A stretch of DNA of 64,000 bases from Phocoena phocoena (lineage: Eukaryota; Chordata; Mammalia; Artiodactyla; Phocoenidae), in contig NW_027077440.1 of NCBI RefSeq assembly GCF_963924675.1, forward strand, positions 1,784,501-1,848,500. The letters are read 5' to 3'. Shown here in pieces: positions 24,923 to 38,894 of the stretch (position 1 is the stretch's first letter; every line of letters begins with the position of its first letter). Position numbers and translations under genes: made by a program. Below the pieces are notes generated by a model. It saw only the letters and a list, made by a program, of their open reading frames with translations, had not been told where the DNA came from and ran no database searches.

Positions 24923-26669
24923 AGACCTACTCCTTGCTCAACGAATTGGACCCAACACCACATATTCAACCCCTAGGAATATACCTGACTAGGAAGAATC
25001 TTAAAACCCATGGATATATATGTCTCCGTAAGAGAATCAAGCGTTTGTACAGCGGCATAAACGCAGCAGTGAAAATCCGATAAATCCCATTATCAAAATA
25101 AATTTCAAAAACAAAACACAAAGACAGTGAAATAGAGAGCAATTCTTAAATAATTCACTCAGGGCATGTGATGCAACCGGGATTGACCACATCTACACCC
25201 AGAGCTGGTTGAGACATAAGGCTGGACACTTCAGGCTGATAGCATTGGTGAGTTTCGGTGAGCAAATGCAGACCCATAGAAGTCATACTGCATGGTACTC
25301 ATTCCATGAGTCCCAACTCTCCAGGTTCAAGGGATTTTTCCTGCAGCTAAAACATGCATGGGAAACCCAGAGTATCGTCCACCGTGTGATTGGGAAACGA
25401 TTAAAAATGCATCTCAATTTTCGTATTCTGGTCCTCGGGTTCACCATTCCAGATGCTTTAGTAACACTCTCCCCTCTTGGAGAGTCAGGGCCTTTAACCT
25501 CCTCTTTGGCACAGCTTGCAATTTCTGTGCAAGATGAACAGGAATAGGGAGAACCAATGAGAGACTAGCTGTAGGTGTCTGCACGGGCAAATGTAACGCT
25601 CATTTCCCACCAGGAAGAGGAATTATCCAAAGGCTCAGCGTGCCCTGCCGGAAACAGATTAGGGCCTGAAGCAATCCTGCGGTTTTGTGCCCAGCTCACA
25701 AGAAAGCGAGTTGAAGAAAGGAGCTCAGGGGCACTGTAATTCACAAACCTGCAGAGTTATAAATGACAGCTATCCTCCAAAAATATATTGAAGTAAGCCT
25801 GCGAAGGGGACTTGAAAGCGTGGCAGAGTTTCAGGAAAACCATTGCAGGGGGTAGACTGGAATTGCCCTGAAAGCATAGGAAAAGAGGCAGAACGTCGAC
25901 AATGATGCACTTGGCCAAAAAGGGCGTATGCGTTTTTTCCTGAATATATTCAGGAAAAAACGCATACGCCCTTTTTGGCCAACCAAGCAAGCCTGTAAAG
26001 GAAATCTGCACTACAATGAAGTCTCACTGCCCCCCGGGCAAAAGGGCCATCTGAAAAAAGTGTAAAATCCAGAAAGGTAGGACTGGATATGGAGAACAGG
26101 GAGCCTTGTTATGCTGATTGGCAGGATGTAATTTGCCAGCAGCCACCCTGGAGAAGTGTATGGTGTTTCCTGAAACACGTAAGAAACAAAGCAACACAGC
26201 CTATGGCACTTCCACTTATGGTCCTATAGCTTACGGAAATTAAAATCAAAAACAGACAGCCACCCCAATATTTGGGATGGCTGTGTTCACAAGAAGCTCG
26301 TCTACAGTATCAGGTAAATATCCCAGAAAGCAAAAAATGGATAAAGAAGTTGTGACACGTACGTACAATGCAATATCACTCAGCAATGAAATCTGTGTCA
26401 TCAGGCCCGTAGCGGCATAGTGAGTGGATGCAGGTAGGGTGAATCTACGTGAACTACGTCACACAGAAAAAGAAACATCATAAGATATCACTAATACACG
26501 GAATGTAAACTTGACTACACATGAACTGAATTACAAAACAGAACAGGGTCTCAAATTTAGAAAACCAACTAGGGCTTGCTTATGGGGAAAGGTGCGTTGG
26601 GGTGCTGCATAAAACCAGAGACTGAAATTAGCACAGATAACTTTCCATAAGCCAAATATATAATAGACA
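24923..26669 (+). repeat. Satellite monomer 11 (higher-order position 3, copy 2)
   Basis: Palindrome at 25913-25980 is the perfect consensus form. Private changes include GTAATTTGCC near 26129 and TTGGGATGG near 26275. Confidence 0.9.
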
Positions 26670-28416
26670 AGACCTACTCCTTGCTCAACAAAATGGACCC
26701 AACACCACATATTCAACGCCTAGGAATATACCTGACTAGGAAGAATCTTAAAACCCATGGATATATATGTCTCCGTAAGAGAATCAAGCGTTTGTACAGC
26801 GGCCGAAAGGCAGCAGTGAAAATCCGATAAATCCCATTATCAAAATAAATTTCAAAAACAAAACACAAAGACAGTGAAATAGAGAGCAATTCTTAAATAA
26901 TTCACTCAGGGCATGTGATGCAACCGGGATTGACCACATCTACACCCAGAGCTGGTTGAGACATAAGGCTGGACACTTCAGGCTGATAGCATTGGTGAGT
27001 TTCGGTGAGCAAATGCAGACCCTTTGAAGTCATACTGCATGGTACCCATTCCATGGCTTCCAACTCTCCAGGTTCAAGGGATTCTCCCTTCAGAAAAAAC
27101 ATGCATGCGAAACACAGAGTATGGTACACCGTGAGATTGGGAAACGATTTAAAATGGATCTCAGTTTTCGTATCCTTGTCCTCGGGTTCACCTTTCCAGA
27201 CGCATTACTAACACTCTCCCCGCTTGGAGAGTCAGTGCCTTTAACCTCCTGTTTGGCACAGTTTGCAATTTCTGTGCAAGATGAACAGGAATAGGGAGAA
27301 CCAATGAGAGACTAGATGTAGGTGTCTGCACGGGCAAATGTAACGCTCATTGCCCACCAGGAAGAGGAATTAAACAAATGCTCAGTGTGCCCTGCTGGAA
27401 ACAGATTAGGGCCTGAAGCAATCCTGCGGTTTTGTGCCCAGCTCACAAGAAAGCGAGTTGAAGAAAGGAGCTCAGGGGCACTGTAATTCACAACCCTGCA
27501 GAGTTATAATTGACAGCTATCCTCCAAAAATATATTGAAGTAAGCCTGCGAAGGGGACTTGAAAGCGGGGCAGAATTTCAGGAAAACGATTGCAGGGGGT
27601 AGACAGGAATTGCCCTGAAAGCATAGGAAAAGAGGCACAACGTCGACAATGATGCACTTGGCCAAAAAGAGCGAATGCGTTTTTTCCTGAATATATTCAG
27701 GAAAAAACGCAAAAGCCCTTTTTGGCCAACCAAGCAAGCCTGTAAAGGAAATCTGCACTACAATGAAGTCTCACTGCCCCCCGGGCAAAAGGGCCATCTG
27801 AAAAAAGTGTAAAATCCAGAAAGGTAGGACAGGATATGGAGAACAGGGAGCCTTGTTATGCTGATTGGAAGGATGTACATTGTGAACAGCCACCCTGGAG
27901 AAGTGTATGGTGTTTCCTGAAACACGTAAGAAATAAAGCAACACAGCCTATGGCAATTGCACTTATGGTCCTATTGCTTAGGGAAATTAAAATCAAAAAC
28001 AGAGAGCCACCCCAAAGTTTGGGACGGCTGTGTTCCCAAGAAGCTCGTCTACAGTACCAGGTAAATATCCCAGAAAGCAAAAAATGGATAAAGAAGTTCT
28101 GGCACGTACGTGCAATGCAATATCACTCAGCAATGAAATCTGTGTCATCAGGCCCGTAGCGGCATAGTGAGTGGATGCAGATACGGTGATTCTACGTGAA
28201 CTATGTCACACAGAAAAAGAAACATCATAAGATATCACTAATACACGGAATGAAAACTTGACTACACATGAACTGAATTACAAAACAGAACAGGGTCTCA
28301 AATCAAGAAAACCAACTAGTGCTTGCTTATGGGGAAAGGTGCGTTGGGGTGCTGCATAAAACCAGAGACTGAAATTAGCACAGATAACTTTCCATAAGCC
28401 AAATATGTAATAGACA
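26670..28416 (+). repeat. Satellite monomer 12 (higher-order position 4, copy 2)
   Basis: Palindrome at 27660-27727 shows the same degraded arms as monomer 8. GAAGTTCTGGCAC near 28095 is shared with monomer 8. Confidence 0.9.
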
Positions 28417-30162
28417 AGACCTACTCTTTGCTCAACGAAATGGACCCAACACCACATATTCAACGCCTAGGAATATACCTGACTAGGAAGAATCTTAAAA
28501 CCCATGGATATATATGTCTCCATAAGAGAATAAAGAGTGTGTATAGTGGCCGAAACGCAGCAGTGATAATCCGATAATTCCTATTATCAAAATAAATTTC
28601 GAAAACAAAACACAAAGACAGTGAAATAGAGAGCAATTCTTAAATAATTCACTCAGGGCATGTGATGCAACCGGGATTGACTACATCCTCACCCAGAGCT
28701 GGTTGAGACATAAGGCTGGACACTTCAGGCTGATAGCATTGGTGAGTTTCGGTGAGCAAATGCAGACCCTTTGAAGTCATACTGCATGGTACCCATTCCA
28801 TGGGTCCCAACTCTCCAGGTTGAAAGGATTCTTCCTCCAGCTAAAACATGCATGGGAAACCCAGAGTACCGTCCACCGTGTGATTGGGAAATGATTTAAA
28901 ATGCATCTCAGTTTTCGTATCCTGGTCCTCGGGTTCACCATTCCAGATGCTTTACTAAAACTCTCCCCGCTTGGAGAGTCAGTGCCTTTAAACTCCTGTT
29001 TGGCACAGCTCGCAATTTCTGTGCAAGATGAACAGGAATAGGGAGAACCAATGAGAGACTAGCTCTAGGTGTCTGCACGGGCAAATGTAACACTCATTGC
29101 CCACCAGGAAGAGGAATTAAACAAACGCTCAGTGTGCCCTGCTGGAAACAGATTAGGGCCTGAAGCAATCCTGCGGTTTTGTGCCCAGCTCACAAGAAAG
29201 CGAATTGAAGAAAGGAGCTCAGGGGCACTGTAATTCACAAACCTGCAGAGTTATAATTGACAGCTATCCTCCAAAAATATATTGAAGTAAGCCTGCGAAG
29301 GGGACTTGAAAGCGGGGCAGAATTTCAGGAAAACGATTGCAGGGGGTAGACTGGAATTGCCCTGAAAGCATAGGAAAAGAGGCACAACGTCGACAATGAT
29401 GCACTTGGCCTAAAAGGGCGTATGCGTTTTTTCCTGAATATATTCAGGAAAAATCGCATACGCCCTTTTTGGCCAACCAAGCAAGCCTGTAAAGGAAATC
29501 TGCACTACAATGGAGTCTCACTGCCCCCAGGGCAAAAGGGCCATCTGAAAAAAGTGTAAAATCCAGAAAGGTAGGACAGGATATGTAGAACAGGGAGCCT
29601 TGTTATGCTGATTGGCAGGATGTAAATTGTGAACAGCCACCTTGGAGAAGTGTATGGTGTTTCCTGAAACACGTAAGAAATAAAGCAACACAACCTATGG
29701 CAATTGCACTTATGGTCCTATCGCTTAGGGAAATTAGAATCAAAACAGAGAGCCACCCCAAAGTTTGGAACGGCTGTGTTCCCAAGAAGCTCGTCTACAG
29801 TACCAGGTAAATATCCCAGAAAGCAAAAAATGGATAAAGAAGTTGTGGCACGTACGTGCAATGCAGTATCACTCAGGAATGAAATGTGTGTCATCAGGCC
29901 CGTAGCGGCATAGTGAGTGGATGCAGGTACGGTGATTCTATGTGAACTACGTCACACAGAAAAAGAAACATCATAGGATATCACTAATACACGGAATGTA
30001 AACTTGACTACACATGAACTGAATTACAAAACAGAACAGGGTCTCAAATTTAGAAAACCAACTAGTGCTTGCTTATGGGGAAAGGTGCGTTGGGGTGCTG
30101 CATAAAACCAGAGACTGAAATTAGCACAGATAACATTACATAAGCCAATTATGTAATAGACA
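28417..30162 (+). repeat. Satellite monomer 13 (higher-order position 1, copy 3)
   Basis: Palindrome at 29407-29474 has the same two mismatches as monomers 5 and 9. Confidence 0.9.
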
Positions 30163-31910
30163 AGACCTACTCCTTGCTCAACGAAATGGACTCAACACCA
30201 CATATTCAACGCCTAGGAATATACCTGACTAGGAAGAATCTTAAAACCCATGGATTTATATGTCTCCGTAAGAGAATCAAGCGTGTGTACAGCAGCATAA
30301 ACGCAGCAGTGACAATCCGATAAATCCCATTATCAAAATAAATTTCGAAAACAAAACACAAAGACAGTGAAATAGAGAGCAATTCTTAAATAATTCACTC
30401 AGGGCATGTGATGCAACCGGGATTGACCACATCTACACCCAGAGCTGGTTGAGACATAAGGCTGGACACTTCAGGCTGATAGCATTGGTGAGTTTCGGTG
30501 AGCAAATGCAGACCCTTTGAAGTCATACTGCATGGTACTCATTCCATGGGTCCCAACTCTCCAGGTTCAAGGGATTCTTCCTCCAGCTAAAACATGCATG
30601 GGAAACCCAGAGTATCGTCCACCGTGTGATTGGGAAACGATTTAAAATGCATCTCAGTTTTCGTATCCTGGCTCTCGGGTTCACCATTCCAGATGCTTTA
30701 CTAACACTCTCCCCGCTTGGAGAGTCAGTGCCTTTAACCTCCTCTTTGGCACAGCTTGCAACTTCTGTGCAAGATGAACAGGAATAGGGAGAACAAATGA
30801 GAGACTAGCTGTAGGTGTCTGCACGGCCAAATGTAACGCTCATTTCCCAACAGGAAGAGGAATTAACCAAAGGCTCAGTGTGCCATGCTGGAAACAGATT
30901 AGGGCCTGAAGCAATCCTGCGGTTTTGTGCCCAGCTCACAAGAAAGCGAGTTGAAGACAGGAGCTCAGGGGCACTGTAATTCACAAACCTGCAGAGTTAT
31001 AAATGACAGCTATCCTCCACAAATATATTGAAGTAAGCCTGCGAAGGGGACTTGAAAGCGGGGCAGAATTTCAGGAAAACGATTGCAGGGGGTAGACTGG
31101 AATTGCCCTGAAAGCATAGGAAAAGAGGCAGAACGTCGACAATGATGCACTTGGCCAAAAAGGGCGTATGCTTTTTTTCCTGAATATATTCAGGAAAAAA
31201 AGCATACGCCCTTTTTGGCCAACCAAGCAAGCCTGTAAAGGAAATCTGCACTACAATGAAGTCTCACTGCCCCTCCGGGCAAAAGGGCCATCTGAAAAAA
31301 GTGTAAAATCCAGAAAGTTAGGACAGGATATGGAGAAAAGGGAGCCTTGTTATGCTGATTGGCAGGATGTAAATTGTGAACAGCCACCCTGGAGAAGTGT
31401 ATGGTGTTTCCTGAAACACGTAAGAAATAAAGCAACACAGCCTATGGCAATTGCACTTATGTTCCTATTGCTTAGGGAAATTAAAATCAAAAACAGAGAG
31501 CCACCCCAAAGTTTGGGACTGCTGTGTTCCCAAGAAACTCGTCTACAGTACCAGGTAAATATGCCAGAAAGCAAAAAATGGATAAAGAAGTTGTGGCACG
31601 TACGTGCAATGGAGTATCACTCAGGAATGAAATCTGTGTCATCAGGCCCGTAGCGGCATAGTGAGTGGATGCAGGTACGGTGATTCTACGTGAACTACGT
31701 CACACAGAAAAAGAAACATCATAGGATATCACTAATACACGGAATGTAAACTTGACTACACATGAACTGAATTACAAAACAGAACAGGGTCTCAAATTTA
31801 GAAAACCAACTAGTGCTTGCTTATGGGGAAAGGTGCCTTGGGGTGCTGCATAAAACCAGAGACTGAAATTAGCACAGATAACTTTCCATAAGCCAAATAT
31901 GTAATAGACA
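30163..31910 (+). repeat. Satellite monomer 14 (higher-order position 2, copy 3)
   Basis: Palindrome at 31153-31220 is perfect with the GCT/AGC matched variant. Confidence 0.9.
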
Positions 31911-33657
31911 AGACCTACTCCTTGCTCAACGAATTGGACCCAACACCACATATTCAACCCCTAGGAATATACCTGAATAGGAAGAATCTTAAAACCCATG
32001 GATATATATGTCTCCGTAAGAGAATCAAGCGTTTGTACAGCGGCATAAACGCAGCAGTGAAAATCCGATAAATCCCATTATCAAAATAAATTTCAAAAAC
32101 AAAACACAAAGACAGTGAAATAGAGAGCAATTCTTAAATAATTCACTCAGGGCATGTGATGCAACCGGGATTGACCACATCTACACCCAGAGCTGGTTGA
32201 GACATAAGGCTGGACACTTCAGGCTGATAGCATTGGTGAGTTTCGGTGAGCAAATGCAGACCCATAGAAGTCATACTGCATGGTACTCATTCCATGAGTC
32301 CCAACTCTCCAGGTTCAAGGGATTTTTCCTGCAGCTAAAACATGCATGGGAAACCCAGAGTATCGTCCACCGTGTGATTGGGAAACGATTAAAAATGCAT
32401 CTCAATTTTCGTATTCTGGTCCTCGGGTTCACCATTCCAGATGCTTTAGTAACACTCTCCCCTCTTGGAGAGTCAGGGCCTTTAACCTCCTCTTTGGCAC
32501 AGCTTGCAATTTCTGTGCAAGATGAACAGGAATAGGGAGAACCAATGAGAGACTAGCTGTAGGTGTCTGCACGGGCAAATGTAACGCTCATTTCCCACCA
32601 GGAAGAGGAATTATCCAAAGGCTCAGCGTGCCCTGCCGGAAACAGATTAGGGCCTGAAGCAATCCTGCGGTTTTGTGCCCAGCTCACAAGAAAGCGAGTT
32701 GAAGAAAGGAGCTCAGGGGCACTGTAATTCACAAACCTGCAGAGTTATAAATGACAGCTATCCTCCAAAAATATATTGAAGTAAGCCTGCGAAGGGGACT
32801 TGAAAGCGTGGCAGAGTTTCAGGAAAACCATTGCAGGGGGTAGACTGGAATTGCCCTGAAAGCATAGGAAAAGAGGCAGAACGTCGACAATGATGCACTT
32901 GGCCAAAAAGGGCGTATGCGTTTTTTCCTGAACATATTCAGGAAAAAACGCATACGCCCTTTTTGGCCAACCAAGCAAGCCTGTAAAGGAAATCTGCACT
33001 ACAATGAAGTCTCACTGCCCCCCGGGCAAAAGGGCCATCTGAAAAAAGTGTAAAATCCAGAAAGGTAGGACTGGATATGGAGAACAGGGAGCCTTGTTAT
33101 GCTGATTGGCAGGATGTAAATTGCCAGCAGCCACCCTGGAGAAGTGTATGGTGTTTCCTGAAACACGTAAGAAACAAAGCAACACAGCCTATGGCACTTC
33201 CACTTATGGTCCTATAGCTTACGGAAATTAAAATCAAAAACAGACAGCCACCCCAATATTTGGGACGGCTGTGTTCACAAGAAGCTCGTCTACAGTATCA
33301 GGTAAATATCCCAGAAAGCAAAAAATGGATAAAGAAGTTGTGACACGTACGTACAATGCAATATCACTCAGCAATGAAATCTGTGTCATCAGGCCCGTAG
33401 CGGCATAGTGAGTGGATGCAGGTAGGGTGAATCTACGTGAACTACGTCACACAGAAAAAGAAACATCATAAGATATCACTAATACACGGAATGTAAACTT
33501 GACTACACATGAACTGAATTACAAAACAGAACAGGGTCTCAAATTTAGAAAACCAACTAGGGCTTGCTTATGGGGAAAGGTGCGTTGGGGTGCTGCATAA
33601 AACCAGAGACTGAAATTAGCACAGATAACTTTCCATAAGCCAAATATATAATAGACA
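31911..33657 (+). repeat. Satellite monomer 15 (higher-order position 3, copy 3)
   Basis: Palindrome at 32901-32968 has one unmatched change near the centre (GAACATATTC in place of GAATATATTC), an apparently fresh mutation. Confidence 0.9.
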
Positions 33658-35404
33658 AGACCTACTCCTTGCTCAACAAAATGGACCCAACACCACATAT
33701 TCAACGCCTAGGAATATACCTGACTAGGAAGAATCTTAAAACCCATGGATATATATGTCTCCGTAAGAGAATCAAGCGTGTGTACAGCGGCCGAAAGGCA
33801 GCAGTGAAAATCCGATAAATCCCATTATCAAAATAAATTTCAAAAACAAAACACAAAGACAGTGAAATAGAGAGCAATTCTTAAATAATTCACTCAGGGC
33901 ATGTGATGCAACCGGGATTGACCACATCTACACCCAGAGCTGGTTGAGACATAAGGCTGGACACTTCAGGCTGATAGCATTGGTGAGTTTCGGTGAGCAA
34001 ATGCAGACCCTTTGAAGTCATACTGCATGGTACCCATTCCATGGCTTCCAACTCTCCAGGTTCAAGGGATTCTCCCTTCAGAAAAAACATGCATGCTAAA
34101 CACAGAGTATGGTACACCGTGAGATTGGGAAACGATTTAAAATGGATCTCAGTTTTCGTATCCTTGTCCTCGGGTTCACCTTTCCAGACGCATTACTAAC
34201 ACTCTCCCCGCTTGGAGAGTCAGTGCCTTTAACCTCCTGTTTGGCACAGTTTGCAATTTCTGTGCAAGATGAACAGGAATAGGGAGAACCAATGAGAGAC
34301 TAGATGTAGGTGTCTGCACGGGCAAATGTAACGCTCATTGCCCACCAGGAAGAGGAATTAAACAAATGCTCAGTGTGCCCTGCTGGAAACAGATTAGGGC
34401 CTGAAGCAATCCTGCGGTTTTGTGCCCAGCTCACAAGAAAGCGAGTTGAAGAAAGGAGCTCAGGGGCACTGTAATTCACAACCCTGCAGAGTTATAATTG
34501 ACAGCTATCCTCCAAAAATATATTGAAGTAAGCCTGCGAAGGGGACTTGAAAGCGGGGCAGAATTTCAGGAAAACGATTGCAGGGGGTAGACAGGAATTG
34601 CCCTGAAAGCATAGGAAAAGAGGCACAACGTCGACAATGATGCACTTGGCCAAAAAGAGCGAATGCGTTTTTTCCTGAATATATTCAGGAAAAAACGCAA
34701 AAGCCCTTTTTGGCCAACCAAGCAAGCCTGTAAAGGAAATCTGCACTACAATGAAGTCTCACTGCCCCCCGGGCAAAAGGGCCATCTGAAAAAAGTGTAA
34801 AATCCAGAAAGGTAGGACAGGATATGGAGAACAGGGAGCCTTGTTATGCTGATTGGAAGGATGTACATTGTGAACAGCCACCCTGGAGAAGTGTATGGTG
34901 TTTCCTGAAACACGTAAGAAATAAAGCAACACAGCCTATGGCAATTGCACTTATGGTCCTATTGCTTAGGGAAATTAAAATCAAAAACAGAGAGCCACCC
35001 CAAAGTTTGGGACGGCTGTGTTCCCAAGAAGCTCGTCTACAGTACCAGGTAAATATCCCAGAAAGCAAAAAATGGATAAAGAAGTTGTGGCACGTACGTG
35101 CAATGCAATATCACTCAGCAATGAAATCTGTGTCATCAGGCCCGTAGCGGCATAGTGCGTGGATACAGGTACGGTGATTCTACGTGAACTACGTCACACA
35201 GAAAAAGAAACATCATTAGATATCACTAATACACCGAATGTAAACTTGACTACACATGAACTGAATAACAAAACAGAACAGGGTCTCAAATTTAGAAAAC
35301 CAACTAGTGCTTGCTTATGGGGAAAGGTGCCTTGGGGTGCTGCATAAAACCAGAGACTGAAATTAGCACAGATAACTTTCCATAAGCCAAATATGTAATA
35401 GACA
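33658..35404 (+). repeat. Satellite monomer 16 (higher-order position 4, copy 3)
   Basis: Palindrome at 34648-34715 is degraded as in monomers 8 and 12. The 6,988-bp identity ends inside this unit near 35157, where GTGCGTGGATACAGG replaces GTGAGTGGATGCAGA. Confidence 0.9.
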
Positions 35405-37148
35405 AGACCTACTCCTTGCTCAACGAAATGGACCCAACACCACATATTCAACGCCTAGGAATATACCTGACTAGGAAGAATCTTAAAACCCATGGATATA
35501 TATGTCTCCGTAAGAGAATCAAGCGTGTGTACTGCGGGCGAAAGGCAGCAGTGAAAATCCGATAAATCCCATTATCAAAATAAATTTCGAAAACAAAACA
35601 CAAAGAGTGAAATAGAGAGCAATTCTTAAATAATTCACTCAGGGCATGTGATGCAACCGGGATTGACCACATCTACACCCAGAGCTGGTTGAGACATAAG
35701 GCTGGACACTTCAGGCTGATAGCATTGGTGAGTTTCGGTGAGCAAATGCAGACCCTTTGAAGTCATATGCATAGTACCCATTCCATGGGTACCAACTCTC
35801 CAGGTTCCAGGGATTCTTCCTCCAGCTAAAACATGCATGGGAAACCCAGAGTATCTTCCACCGTGTGATTGGGAAACGATTTAAAATGCATCTCAGTTTT
35901 CGTATCCTGGTCCTCGGGTTCACCATTCCAGATGCTTTACTAACACTCTCCCCGCTTGGAGAGTCAGTGCCATTAACCTCCTGTTTGGCACAGTTTGCAA
36001 TTTCTGTGCAAGATGAACAGGAATAGGGAGAACCAATGAGAGACTAGCTGTAGGTGTCTGCACTGGCAAATGTAACACTCATTGCCCACCAGGAAGAGGA
36101 ATTGAACAAAGGCTCAGTGTGCCCTGCTGGAAACAGATTAGGGCCTGAAGCAATCCTGCGATTTTGTGCCCAGCTCACAAGAAAGCGAGTTGAAGAAAGG
36201 AGCTCAGGGGCACTGTAATTCACAAACCTGCAGAGTTATAAATGACAGCTATCCTCCAAAAATATATTGAAGTAAGCCTGCGAAGGGGACTTGAAAGCGG
36301 GGCAGAATTTCAGGAAAACGATTGCAGGGGGAAGACTGGAATTGCCCTGAAAGCATAGGAAAAGAGGCAGAACTTCGACAATGATGCACTTGGCCAAAAA
36401 GGGCGTATGCGTTTTTTCCTGAATATATTCAGGAAAAAACGCATACGCCCTTTTTGGCCAACCAAGCAAGCCTGTAAAGGAAATCTGCACTACAAAGAAG
36501 TCTCACTGCCCCCCGGGCAAAAGGGCCATCTGAAAAAAGTGTAAAATCCATAAAGGTAGGACAGGTTATGGAGAACAGGGAGCCTTGTTATGCTGATTGG
36601 CAGGATGTAAATTGCCAGCAGCCACCCTGGAGAAGTGTATGGTGTTTCCTGAAACACGTAAGAAACAAAGCAACACAGCCTATGGCACTTCCACTTATGG
36701 TCCTATAGATTACGGAAATTAAAATCAAAAACAGACAGCCACCCCAATATTTGGGACGGCTGTGTTCACAAGAAGCTCGTCTACAGTATCAGGTAAATAT
36801 CCCAGAAAGCAAAAAATGGATAAAGATGTTGTGGCACGTACGTACAATGCAATATCACTCAGCAATGAAATCTGTGTCATCAGGCCCGTAGCGGCATAGT
36901 GAGTGGATGCAGGTACGGTGATTCTACGTGAACTACGTCACACAGAAAAAGAAACGTCATAAGATATCACTAATAAACGGAATGTAAACTTGACTACACA
37001 TGAACTCAATTACAAAACAGAACAGGGTCTCAAATTTAGAAAACCAACTAGTGCCTGCTTATGGTAAAATGTACGTTGGGGTGCTGCATAAAACCAGAGA
37101 CTGAAATTGGCACAGATAACTTTCCATAAGCCAAATATGTAATAGACA
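35405..37148 (+). repeat. Satellite monomer 17
   Basis: Palindrome at 36392-36459 is perfect consensus. It shares private changes with monomer 19 (AACTTCGAC, CTACAAAGAAG, ACAGGTTATGG), and its CATATGCATAGTACCC variant near 35766 is shared with monomers 18 and 20. Confidence 0.88.
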
Positions 37149-38894
37149 AGACCTACTCCTTGCTCAACGAAATGGACCCAACACCACATATTCAACGCCT
37201 AAGAATATACCTGACTAGGAAGAATCTTAAAACCCATGGATTTATATGTCTCCGTAAGAGAATCAAGCGTGTGTACAACGGCCGAAACGCAGCAGTGAAA
37301 ATCCGATAAATCCCATTATCAAAATAAATTTCGAAAACAAAACACAAAGACAGTGAAATAGAGAGCAATTCTTAAATAATTCACTCAGGGCATGTGATGC
37401 AACAGGGATTGACCACATCTACACCCAGAGCTGGTTGAGACATAAGGCTGGACACTTCAGGCTGATAGCATTGGTGAGTTTCGGTGAGCAAATGCAGACC
37501 CTTTGAAGTCATATGCATAGTACCCATTCCATGGGTACCAACTCTCCAGGTTCCAGGGATTCTTCCTCCAGCTAAAACATGCATGGGAAACCCAGAGTAT
37601 CTTCCACCGTGTGATTGGGAAACGATTTAAAATGCATCTCAGTTTTCGTATCCTGGTCCTCGGGTTCACCATTCCAGATGCTTTACTAACACTCTCCCCG
37701 CTTGGAGAGTCAGTGCCATTAACCTCCTGTTTGGCACAGTTTGCAATTTCTGTGCAAGATGAACAGGAATAGGGAGAACCAATGAGAGACTAGCTGTAGG
37801 TGTCTGCACTGGCAAATGTAACACTCATTGCCCACCAGGAAGAGGAATTGAACAAAGGCTCAGTGTGCCCTGCTGGAAACAGATTAGGGCCTGAAGCAAT
37901 CCTGCGGTTTTGTGCCCAGCTCACAAGAAAGCGAGTTGAAGAAAGGAGCTCAGGGGCACTCTAATTCACAAACCTGCAGAGTTATAATTGACAGCTATCC
38001 TACAAAAATATATTGAAGTAAGCCTGTGAAGGGGACTTGAAAGCGGGGCAGAATTTCAGGAAAAGGATAGCAGGGGGTAGACAGGAATTGCCCTGAAAGC
38101 ATAGGAAAAGAGGCACAACGTCGACAATGATGCACTTGGCCAAAAAGGGCGTATGCTTTTTTTCCTGAATATATTCAGGAAAAAACGCATACGCCCTTTT
38201 TGGCCAACCAAGCAAGCCTGTACAGGAAATCTGCACTACAATGAAGTCTCACTGCCCCCCGGGCAAAAGGGCCATCTGAAAAAAGTGTAAAATCCAGAAA
38301 GGTAGGACAGGATATGGAAAACAGGGAGCCTTGTTATGCTGATTGGCAGGATGTAAATTGCCAGCAGCCAGCATGGAGAAGTGTATGGTGTTTCCAGAAA
38401 CACGTAAGAAACAAAGCAACACAGCCTATGGCACTTCCACTTATGGTCCTATAGCTTACGGAAATTAAAATCAAAAACAGACAGCCACCCCAATATTTGG
38501 GACGGCTGTGTTCACAAGAAGCTCGTCTACAGTATCAGGTAAATATCCCAGAAAGCAAAAAATGGATAAAGAAGTTGTGGCACGTACGTACAATGCAATA
38601 TCACTCAGCAATGAAATCTGTGTCATCAGGCCCGTAGCGGCATAGTGAGTGGATGCAGGTACGGTGATTCTACGTGAACTACGTCACACAGAAAAAGAAA
38701 CGTCATAAGATATCACTAATACACGGAATGTAAACTTGACTACACATGAACTGAATTACAAAACAGAACAGGGTCTCAAATTTAGAAAACCAACTAGTGC
38801 TTGCTTATGGGGAAAGGTGCGTTGGGGTGCTGCATAAAACCAGAGACTGAAATTAGCACAGATAACTTTCCATAAGCCAAATATGTAATAGACA
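37149..38894 (+). repeat. Satellite monomer 18
   Basis: Palindrome at 38138-38205 has an unmatched arm: GCTTTTTTT on the left, AAAAAACGC on the right. It shares AAAAGGATAGCAGG with monomers 20 and 21. Confidence 0.88.

Larger units (their letters stand above)
21182..28169 (+). repeat. Higher-order repeat copy 2 (6,988 bp)
   Basis: Phase marks 21429, 23175, 24923 and 26670 lie exactly 6,988 bp after those of copy 1. Only scattered single-base differences were seen, apart from the patch at 17850-17875. Confidence 0.9.
28170..35157 (+). repeat. Higher-order repeat copy 3 (6,988 bp)
   Basis: Phase marks 28417, 30163, 31911 and 33658 again lie exactly 6,988 bp on. The right limit is at about 35157, giving three copies almost to the base. 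Confidence 0.88.
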
